From positions 25,470,476 to 25,534,475 of the forward strand of contig NC_053409.1 of assembly GCF_016859285.1 (NCBI RefSeq): 64,000 nt of DNA, given 5' to 3'. Of the stretch, positions 56,573-64,000 are shown piece after piece. This DNA comes from Xiphias gladius (lineage: Eukaryota > Chordata > Actinopteri > Istiophoriformes > Xiphiidae). Position numbers and translations under genes: made by a program. The notes under the pieces are model-generated. The model saw only the letters and a program-made list of their open reading frames with translations, searched no databases and was not told the origin of the DNA. Position 1 is the first letter of the stretch, and each line of letters opens with the position of its first letter.

Positions 56573-58069
56573 CTGGACGGAAGAAGGGGAGGACACAGTA
56601 TTTACATTTCGTCTCGAGTGACTCACAGCGAGCGCAGGACAGGACGGAGGTTATAAAGGCCACTGACCCATCTTGGGCAGGATGTCGTCTGTGGCTCCTT
56701 TGAAGAAACAGATGTAGATCACCATTCCTCTGTCGATCTGAGAGCGGGAAAGCATCCGTTCAGTAGAGGCAACAACGTCAAGTGTCATTAATGGTGTGGA
56801 CCAATCAGCAGTCAGTGTGTCTCCTTGTCCAAGTCTGTACCTATTGCTACGTTTTAAATTAGTGCCGAGACAGCTACCCGATCCACGGAGATTTAGCAAC
56901 AACAACTTTGATAATCGATTAGTCGTTTGAAGTGATTCAGCGAGGGGGGAAAAAAAAAAAAACCCGGCCAAGCAGCCAGCTTTCCTAATGCCAGGATTTG
57001 GTGCATTTCTCTGTTTTACATCAGTGGAACGTTTTGGACACTTGGTCGGACAGAACGAGACATCTGGAGACGTCACCTTGGGCTCAGGGAAACTGTAATC
57101 AGTTTACAGATAATAATGAGAAGATTAAAAATACCATCATCTTAATCCATACTGACGATAATCATCTGTCCAGGGTTGATTTTCAAGCGGATGTTCTGTT
57201 TCATTTCTACTTCACATGTTCACTACTTTTCCCTGAATGATGATGTCAACCGGTGACATCTAACCAGAGTTTCAACCCGTAGCTGTGTTTCTGAAGATTC
57301 GGGTTTTTTCGGAACACTTTCGGTTGTGAGGAGTAGTAGATTTATCCAGATGTGGAAGAGATGCCGAATTTGTTCGAAGGTGCATGAGTTGGCTGATAGT
57401 TTTTCTGTTGAGGGTTTCAACTCTATGGATTTACTTCCTTGATTTTTGTTTGGTTTCATTTGTGTGTCTCTTTTACACAGTTTGTCCGATAGAGTGCACT
57501 GACTTCATCTGAAGCTGTAAAATGTCAGACTTACTACATATCTTTGTTAAAGTTCTTTGGGAAAAAAAAAGAAAAAAAAAAGATGTTGTGTATTTGCGCT
57601 TAACAAGAGATCAATATACGACCAATATATGACCAATATATGATCAATATATGATCAAACGGTTTTTAAACCTCAGAAATTGATATTAGGATCATTTTCA
57701 TAATAATACTTTATCTGTCACTTTTCATAGGAAAGTGCTTCAAACTGGGCATCAAAATCAAATTTAAATCATTATATATTATATTAAAAATTATTTCAAA
57801 CCCAGCTCCCGTGGTTAGATATCAAGGCATAGTTTTTCTTTACATAGCGCTCGGCGGTGACATAACCTGAAGCCACATTATCCTCATCATCCTTATGACA
57901 CCATCGTCTCAAGGTGACTCTGAGTAACCCGACGACACTTTTATGCCCCTTTTCTCACCTGGACGAACTCAGCCTCCGACTGTCCCTCAGCGGGTTTCAC
58001 CTGCAGCCTGGCCCGCAGACACTGCTGCAGCACCGCCCGAGCTACCGGGACGCCGCCTTTCTCTGTCAT
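56250..58069 (-). CDS. dtd2: DTD2 (ATD), D-aminoacyl-tRNA deacylase 2 (complete)
   Basis: DTD2 belongs to the DTD-like fold family and hydrolyses wrongly charged aminoacyl-tRNA. The vertebrate protein corresponds to the animal-specific deacylase ATD, reported to clear L-Ala from tRNA-Thr. Three minus-strand exons (58069-57959, 56737-56668, 56572-56250) join to 167 residues, the family length. ATD signatures are intact: PQATL at 91-95 and TNGPYTH at 157-163. Other conserved blocks are [20 protein letters not shown] near the N-terminus, [15 protein letters not shown] and [13 protein letters not shown]. The ATG at 58069 gives the expected MTEKGG leader. NUBPL starts 1.03 kb away on the other strand, a pairing also close together in human. 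A diverged duplicate lies 6 kb downstream on the same strand. Confidence 0.96.
56668..56737 (-). CDS. dtd2: DTD2 exon 2
   Basis: 70 nt after GCTCTCAG. It encodes [20 protein letters not shown] and PKM, ending phase 1 at GTCAGT. Confidence 0.96.
56738..57958 (-). other. DTD2 intron 1
   Basis: This 1.2-kb intron carries an AGGGCTGCAAC-family copy (56903-57110) and A/T-rich sequence with a short tandem repeat of atatgaccaatatatga near 57610-57660. No other feature seen. Confidence 0.7.
56903..57110 (-). repeat. AGGGCTGCAAC-family repeat, internal part
   Basis: It contains ttgataatcgattagtcgtt, ggacacttggtcggacagaa and gacgtcaccttgggctcagg, matching the family body. Confidence 0.7.
57959..58069 (-). 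CDS. dtd2: DTD2 exon 1
   Basis: 111 nt from the ATG to donor GTGAGA, phase 0. It encodes [20 protein letters not shown] and continues to SEAEFVQ. Confidence 0.95.
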
Positions 58070-59101
58070 CGCTACCGGGGCCTTAACGCGTGTCCCCCTC
58101 GCTTGTCCTCAGGGTTTGCACCGCGGCCACTTCATAAACGGCGGGACCGGTGCCACGGACGCGATCCAAGCAGCTTAGCGCAAACCCAGAGGACCGGCTC
58201 GCTGAGTGAAAGGGAAACCGTAAGACATCTCATGCGACACACTTCCGTGATCATGTCAACCGAGATGACTTAAAAGTGCTCAAGGCTGCGCGTTGTTTTC
58301 GCATAAAGTGGTTTTTTTTCCCCCTCTTTATCTTCTTTTCTTTCTGCCTTTTCAGCTTTAATCGAGCGACACAAAACAAACCACAAAAATAATTTACAGA
58401 AAAAGACAACAACAATAAAGGTAAGAAACTAGGGCTGCAACTTACAATTGTTTTCATTATGTATTCATCTTACAATTACTTTCTCAAATAATAGATGTCT
58501 TAAGACAAAATGTCAGAAAAAACAATCCTCAGTGAAGTTTTCAAATTGTCTTGTTTTGTCAGTCCACAACTCAAGATTGTAAACTGTCTTATAATTTTGT
58601 TTAACAAGTAAACATTTTGAGTTTGTTAAAATTTTGCACAAAAGATTTTAAAAAAATGTTTTGTATCTTATAGTTTTCACCTAAAAAGTATAAATTTTGA
58701 CACTGTATCGTATAATTCCACATAGAAATAAACATTTGCATCTAATTGTTTTCACTTCGAGAGTAAGAATTTTGACTCTGTGTCTTATAATTCTGCATAG
58801 AAATAAATAAAATTTTAAAAAACGACTTTTTATAGCTTTCACTTAAAGTAATAATTTGGATCTTGATCATTTTGACTTTCAAAGTAAGAATTTTGACACT
58901 GTTTATGTGTTTATTATTTTGAATGAGAGAAAACGGCTGAAGGCTGCACTGGGCCATATTATTATATGTTATTTATTTATTTACTTACTTATTTTATTTA
59001 TAGGAGTTGTTGATTGTTCCCGCCCGCCACACTCATGCGTAATGGGCGCAAACTTGATGCGCGGCAATCTGTCGAGCTGAGGCGCATCCGATCAGCCAAA
59101 C
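58070..59101. promoter_or_regulatory. Divergent interval between DTD2 and NUBPL
   Basis: The two start codons are 1.03 kb apart and diverge. CpG-rich stretches lie next to both starts. An ETS-like cttccg lies at 58242-58247 on the DTD2 side and cggaagt motifs lie at 59328 and 59541 in NUBPL intron 1; ETS sites are common in TATA-less housekeeping promoters. The centre (58431-58980) is A/T-rich and carries an AGGGCTGCAAC-family fragment, so two separate promoters are more likely than one shared core. Confidence 0.45.
58431..58600 (+). repeat. AGGGCTGCAAC-family repeat, 5' part
   Basis: It starts agggctgcaacttacaattg and continues with aaaatgtcagaaaaaacaat and tcaaattgtcttgttttgtc. The start is the best preserved family head in the window. 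Confidence 0.75.
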
Positions 59102-59230
59102 ATGGCCCAGTTCACTTACAGCAGACTGTCCCATTTACTGAGAATATCCGTGAATAAACCTTCAGTTCTACGGACGGGGACAGAAACGAAACACGGGCCT
59201 GCCTGTTGCTTGCAGCTCATTCGCTGCCAG
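59102..59230 (+). CDS. nubpl: NUBPL exon 1 (presequence)
   Basis: 129 nt, ATG to donor GTACGA, phase 0, 43 codons ending LQLIRCQ. Positively charged and Ser/Leu-rich, as expected of a mitochondrial targeting peptide. Less conserved than the rest, so support is position, phase and composition. Confidence 0.75.
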
Positions 59231-62200
59231 GTACGATTAACGCCCGTTTCTCGCAGCACAGCACAGCTAAGCTAGCTAGGAGCTTCGCGTTCGCGTCAAG
59301 TTGGACCACGGAAAACAAGAACCAGACCGGAAGTATTATGTTGTATTCAAAATAAAAGCGATTACTGTAAAACAAAATTATATTTTTAAAACTAAAGAAA
59401 AAATTCATATCCAAAAGATAATTGAATGTCAACTTATTACATTTTATTTCTATTTAAAAGTTTAATGTAGATAATATGTTTGTGTTTTTGCTTTTAGGTA
59501 AATTCACTTGTTGCCAAGAACATTATTTTGAACCATGCAACCGGAAGTTTGTTGTACTCGTCCGGACCTGACTGGTTTTAAAAATGTCATGTTTATATTC
59601 ACTGCGGCACAAAGACTGTTACCAGTCAATAACTCGTTATGTAAATTGGTCTAATAGGGTTTAAATGAGCTGTTATTGTTAGTTTTAGTCATTTTTTTAA
59701 AATGGGAAAATGATGTAACGGCAGCAACAGTAGTACTGCTAGTCTCTCTCTGTGAATAGAAGACTCCACAGAAAATAATCAATACCACTTTCTAACGCCT
59801 TCGCCTTCATTAATGGTTCATAACTCATCTAGTAATGACTTATAGATCAGGTTTGAGACATGTTGGTAAACCATCAATACATAAAAGGCTTTCTCATTTT
59901 CCAACGAGCCGTGGAGTCTGTAGTTATGAGGACAGTGGTCCATCAAGTCTGTAGTTGAAAGTGTTAATTAAATGGTAAATGGATTTTGGTCCAGATACTC
60001 TGCTGCTGGGGGAGGAGAAGTACTGGCCAGAGAGGTTTATCGCAAGTTGTTCTCAGCGATGGTCTCTAACTGATCTGTAAAGCATTAATGATTGATGATT
60101 AATGATTTTAAAAATATTAATAAAGCCATCAGCAACTTATAAACCCTTTTTTTTTAATAAAGAGCTCCTCACTGGAACGTGGTGCCAGATCATTTAACAT
60201 CTAGTATAAATTTACACAGTGTCTGTGTTTTTATTAGTCTCCACCCATCTGTGTGTGTTAATCTCACCGTTTTGGATGTTTTTTTGATTGGCTGCTCAAG
60301 AGCCAGATCATCATATTTATTTATTTATTTTTAACCAAACTCCATTTTAAATTTTGCCAATTTAACATTGCCTTTCTCACCAGCAAAACATACGGATGTG
60401 CTACGGATGGATGTTTCCTGAAACGACTGGGACGACTCGTACGTTCAGCGTGAACGCGATCCGTCGAGCAGCTTCTGTTTTCGATCAAATTAACTAGCAA
60501 CACTCTGAGGTTTTCGTTTTGTTTATATATCATAGGGTGAATAAAGCAAAGCCTTTTCTGTTTATTTCACAGTGCCATCTGTCAATCCTTTATGGGAACA
60601 TTTTTAAAGTTGATGAGCACTTATCGCTGCCAAACCCCGTTGTATTTTTCAGCGTATTTTTCATCGTCTCTCAGTCATAAATTTGTCTTTCTTAAAACTT
60701 TCTTAGACTAATTTTGGTATTTAAAAGTATCCAGGTTTACCATCCAGTCCTGGAACGGAAACGGGCGCCCTTGCAGTCTCAGTTTTCCTAACCTCCAGGT
60801 TTGTGTATTTAATGGTCGTCGTTGTGTTGCAGAGGTCAGTGGACAGTAAGGCGTTACAGGAGAGGCAGAAGCAGCAGATGGCCAGAGGTCTTCCCAAACA
60901 GAAGCCCATCACAGGGGTCAAACAGGTCATCGTCGTGGCGTCGGGGAAAGGCGGCGTGGGAAAGTCCACCACTGCAGGTACAGCGTGAAATATGGAGAAC
61001 TCTTCCAATATCTTAATTCTTCTAGAGCAAATACGTCCGAAGCTTTAAGACCCTCTAATGGATATTTTGGACTGAATCCCTCTCAAGTTTTCCTCTTTAG
61101 TACATTTTGTTTACGTCTTTTTTTAATGGATGTCCTCTGGTAAACGGCACGTGTTTGAAGAACTGTCATAACAAACTGGATAATTTGAACTGGAACACTA
61201 TTATTGGGCTACGCTTTAACCAGCCCGGTGTCTTCAGTTTTCCACTCAGTGGTGGTTAATGTCTGTTTTTCTGTCTCTGCAGTGAATTTGGCTCTGGGAT
61301 TAATGGCCAACAATCCTGTAAGGACTCTTCTCTCTAATCTTACATTTCTTTTCTTTAGTAATTTGTTTTATTTCTGTATTATAGGCAGCAATGGCAACTC
61401 ACAACTACATAACCCTCAAAGGCATTCGATTGACATTAAAAAACACAATAAAAAGGAATATCAGTCATCGAGACAAAATTAAGTGTGATAAATAAGGTGA
61501 AATCAAATAAAAAGACACATGAAGATGAAAAATTCCAGGTTCCAATCACCGTCATTCAGACGTAGTGACACACTAAGAGGCTTGTTTTCCTAACAGGCCA
61601 AAAAAGAAATCAAAGGATTCATAAGTATCCAGGAGATACAGAAAGATCTCACCAGAGGGACTTAAGCAAAGTGGAGAGCAAACAGCAAAGCATTTACACT
61701 GTAAGGAAGCGGGATATAGAAGGGATTAGAGGACGTTTCTGTGACTGTACTATCCATATCTGTTATTTCACCCATTTCCGCTTCTTAAACTGTCAGATTG
61801 GTCAGGTCACCTCTTGTCTGTTATCGCCTGTAAGGATTGCTCCCAGTGAGAACCTTCTCTTCCTCTCTCCCTCAGTCCAAATCAGTGGGCCTGTTGGACG
61901 CTGACGTCTACGGTCCGTCGATTCCCAAACTGATGAACCTGAGGGGAAACCCGGAGCTCACTGACAGTACGACACGCGGTTTATCCTCCTCTCTCAAATT
62001 TCCAGCTTCGTGCGTTCGTCTTTTGCCGCACGCACGTCACCTGATCGTCGGTGGTTAATGTATTGATAATCCCAGAGAGGCTGTTAAGATTCTGCAGTTA
62101 GACACCTCTTTGATAAAGGTTTATAAAGGTTAGTGCAGCCGACCTGAACCGTTTTATCTTCCTTCCAGACAATCTGATGATCCCACTCACCAACTATGGG

Positions 62201-63977
62201 GTTCCTTGGTGAGTCCTTCCACCCACAACAGCTGATTATCTCGTAACTCTTCCCGTCCTTGTTCAGACCGATCCTTCCTTTGCTGTGACCTCTGACCCCC
62301 TCTCTTTGACTTCTCTCTCAGCATGTCGATGGGCTTCCTGGTGGAGGATGTGGCTCCCATCGTGTGGAGGGGGCTGATGGTGATGTCGGCGATAGAGAAA
62401 CTGCTCCGACAGGTAAGAGCGTTTCTCAAAATCTTAGTCTGTAAAGTCTGGTTCACTGAAGTTGAACAGAATTTTATTCAGTTCTCTGATTTTAAGTAGA
62501 GACCAGGTGTGTGTGTGTGTGTGTTCATTTTTGTTCATATTTGTAGGTGGACTGGGGGTCGCTGGACTATCTGGTAGTCGACATGCCTCCTGGTACAGGA
62601 GACGTGCAGCTGTCGATCACCCAGAACATCCCGATAGCAGGTCAGTCACAACAACACACATTATACTTGCGAGTGCACTCATTTAGGTAGAACACTACGT
62701 TCACTCCCACATGTGCAACGTGTTTTAATTTTAACCTAATACTAATACTAAACCCTCAAACAGCCCTTGAGTCCTGATGTCCCTACTTTGTCCCACTTTC
62801 CCTCACTTTCTCAAAATGTCCTCACTCTAGAAGTCAGATTGATCCTTACAAACATTTATTTATATATATATATGAAAATGCAGGAAATAGGAAATAATGT
62901 TCTGCATTTCCTGCCCAACCCGACTTCTGAAACCAAACCAGAGACATTGTAAGAGCGAGACAAACTGCTTAAAGAATCCTGAATAGTCCGTAAGGATGGC
63001 GGTTGCATGACACGTATCCCGTCCCCTTCCCCCCAATAAGCCAATCGGCTGCTCTACAACAGCCGGACAGGAAGGGTATCAAGCCAGATCGTGTTGTTGC
63101 ACTGACGCAAGCGAAACCTTGTGCATGGGTAGTAGAAGTAAAACCTGTGGAGAAGAAACCATTTCAAACCTCAGTTTGGGGCAAAGTCACTGTAATTTTT
63201 TACGCTTTTTTTTTTTTTTTTAAATCAGGTTTGGCTGTTGATTCTATACATCCAGTTTTTTTATGTCCCGCTGACCATTGAAAGTGAAGTCATGGCTCTG
63301 CCCCGCTTCATTTAGAGACGGGTCTAGTTAGCCCGAAATAACTGCCGGCGGGTGTTGCCAAGATGGCTGCCGAATGGTGAGGCTAGGCTATAAGGACTTT
63401 GACCAGACCTACACCCCTCACGCAGAGTCCGGTTACAAGTTAGTGAGCTTAACTTTCCGGAAGCCTCTGAAAAGAGTCCAGCCTTCGTTGCAGGGGCCGT
63501 TGCATGGAACTGTACTGCTGTGCAGAAGTCGCTCAGTGTAGAGTAGAGTCTTTTGTTTGTTTTGTTGCGCAGGTGCTGTAATCGTGTCCACGCCGCAGGA
63601 CATCGCGCTACTGGACGCTCGCAGAGGAGCCGAGATGTTCAAGAAAGTTAATGTGCCGGTAAGCAGTGTCTGTGTGTGTTTAATATAAACAGTTGTGTTC
63701 CCATGGTACAGAATTCAGTCAGCAAACCACAGTAAAAAAGTCAGAATAATGAAGAGGCAGTCAGTTCGAATGTATTTACCGTATCAACGGACTGATGGGA
63801 TGAAGTTACAGGGAGGTGAAAATGTTGTGTTTGGTGTTTGGGTTTTGTCCCTGCAGGTTCTCGGTCTGGTGCAGAACATGAGCGTCTTCCAGTGTCCAAA
63901 ATGTAACCACCAGACTCACATCTTCGGTTCGGACGGGGCCCGGCAGCTCGCTGACACTCTGGGGGTCAAGTTATTAG
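59102..63977 (+). CDS. nubpl: NUBPL, mitochondrial Fe-S P-loop ATPase (exons 1-9, continues past the right edge)
   Basis: NUBPL (Ind1) is a mitochondrial Mrp/NBP35-type ATPase that carries an Fe-S cluster and is needed to assemble respiratory complex I. Nine exons join in frame to 277 complete codons plus one base. Exon 1 encodes an Arg-containing N-terminus without acidic clusters ([20 protein letters not shown]), a plausible import presequence. GKGGVGKS at residues 81-88 is the deviant Walker A loop, [10 protein letters not shown] lies at 109-118, DMPPGTGD at 189-196, and CPKC (Cys250, Cys253) is the cluster-binding CXXC of the family. The block [10 protein letters not shown] is diagnostic. 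The model stops at a phase 1 donor after VKLL, so the C-terminus lies outside. DTD2 is head-to-head. Confidence 0.96.
59231..60832 (+). other. NUBPL intron 1
   Basis: It contains a long family-B repeat copy (59925-60190) and A/T-rich sequence. No other exon seen. Confidence 0.7.
59925..60190 (+). repeat. Dispersed repeat family B, longest copy
   Basis: It contains aaatggattttggtccagat, tgctgctgggggaggaga, ctctaactgatctgtaaagc, gcaacttataaaccctt and gtggtgccag at the end. Related sequence may extend left to about 59780. Confidence 0.7.
60833..60977 (+). CDS. nubpl: NUBPL exon 2
   Basis: 145 nt after TGTTGCAG. It encodes [20 protein letters not shown], then [19 protein letters not shown] with the P-loop. 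Confidence 0.97.
61283..61317 (+). CDS. nubpl: NUBPL exon 3 (35 nt)
   Basis: Micro-exon after CTGTCTCTGCAG encoding [12 protein letters not shown], donor GTAAGG. The phases 1 and 0 match its neighbours. Confidence 0.93.
61876..61966 (+). CDS. nubpl: NUBPL exon 4
   Basis: 91 nt after CTCCCTCAG. It encodes [20 protein letters not shown] and [10 protein letters not shown]. Confidence 0.96.
62169..62208 (+). CDS. nubpl: NUBPL exon 5 (40 nt)
   Basis: Short exon after CCTTCCAG encoding [13 protein letters not shown] plus part of a Cys codon, donor GTGAGT. Confidence 0.93.
62322..62412 (+). CDS. nubpl: NUBPL exon 6
   Basis: 91 nt after TCTCTCAG. It encodes [20 protein letters not shown] and [11 protein letters not shown]. 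Confidence 0.96.
62547..62640 (+). CDS. nubpl: NUBPL exon 7
   Basis: 94 nt after ATTTGTAG. It encodes [20 protein letters not shown] and [11 protein letters not shown]. Confidence 0.96.
62641..63572 (+). other. NUBPL intron 7
   Basis: Mixed sequence with a TA run near 62862 and a poly(T) run near 63212. The block 63002-63210 (aagggtatcaagccagatcg tgttg, gtagtagaagtaaaacctgt) looks like another dispersed fish repeat, from memory only. The segment 63350-63375 reads gccaagatggctgccgaatg. No exon seen. Confidence 0.6.
63573..63658 (+). CDS. nubpl: NUBPL exon 8
   Basis: 86 nt after TTGCGCAG. It encodes [20 protein letters not shown] and EMFKKVNVP, donor GTAAGC. Confidence 0.96.
63857..63977 (+). 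CDS. nubpl: NUBPL exon 9
   Basis: 121 nt after GTCCCTGCAG. It encodes [20 protein letters not shown] and continues to LGVKLL, donor GTAGCA. It contains the CXXC cluster ligands. Confidence 0.95.
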
Positions 63978-64000
63978 GTAGCAGGATCACCGGGGCCAGC

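Overview
This window is eukaryotic and almost certainly comes from a ray-finned (teleost) fish. Coding sequence lies in short exons with GT..AG introns in consistent phases. The proteins are vertebrate, and the non-coding DNA is full of CA/GT, triplet and GATA/GACA microsatellites and of interspersed repeats that I recognise as typical of percomorph fish. There is no prokaryotic content. I assembled the gene models by eye from splice sites and reading-frame continuity, with no alignment or transcript data.

Layout. (1) 1-28,807, minus strand: the 5' half of SYT16, an atypical membrane-anchored synaptotagmin. A 13-nt coding first exon, a transmembrane exon, an acidic exon and a fourth exon that runs off the left edge are spread over 28.8 kb; the C2 domains lie outside the window. 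(2) 30,629-35,983, minus: SNAPC1, complete in ten coding exons (354 aa), a subunit of the snRNA-promoter complex SNAPc. (3) 37,302-38,408, plus: YIPF6, two exons (228 aa), head-to-head with SNAPC1. (4) 42,884-46,357, plus: a four-exon F-box/leucine-rich protein (457 aa) whose ortholog I cannot name. (5) 50,206-52,164 or further, minus: a strongly diverged second copy of DTD2. (6) 56,250-58,069, minus: canonical DTD2 (167 aa), a tRNA deacylase. (7) 59,102-63,977 and beyond, plus: the first nine exons of NUBPL, the mitochondrial complex I Fe-S assembly ATPase, head-to-head with DTD2.

The genes do not form one pathway. SYT16-SNAPC1 and DTD2-NUBPL are each neighbours on human chromosome 14, and YIPF6 is X-linked in human, so the window joins pieces of vertebrate synteny. 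Two gene pairs (SNAPC1/YIPF6 and DTD2/NUBPL) are divergent, with intervals of about 1.0-1.3 kb.

The most interesting item is the DTD2-like gene. It keeps the DTD2 exon lengths and phases, but both active-site signatures are replaced (PQATL by ARDSL, TNGPYTH by SVEPPTL). Its last exon has two in-frame TGA codons at the ancestral splice position that a shifted acceptor would skip, and it may splice from an upstream 257-codon Pro/Gln/Ser-rich ORF. Other items worth checking are a 61-bp unit present twice at 60/61 identity, 54.7 kb apart and each time directly after a GT tract; a probable 984-bp terminal-inverted-repeat element sitting between inverted copies of another repeat; and a 450-bp imperfect triplet array in SYT16 intron 1.
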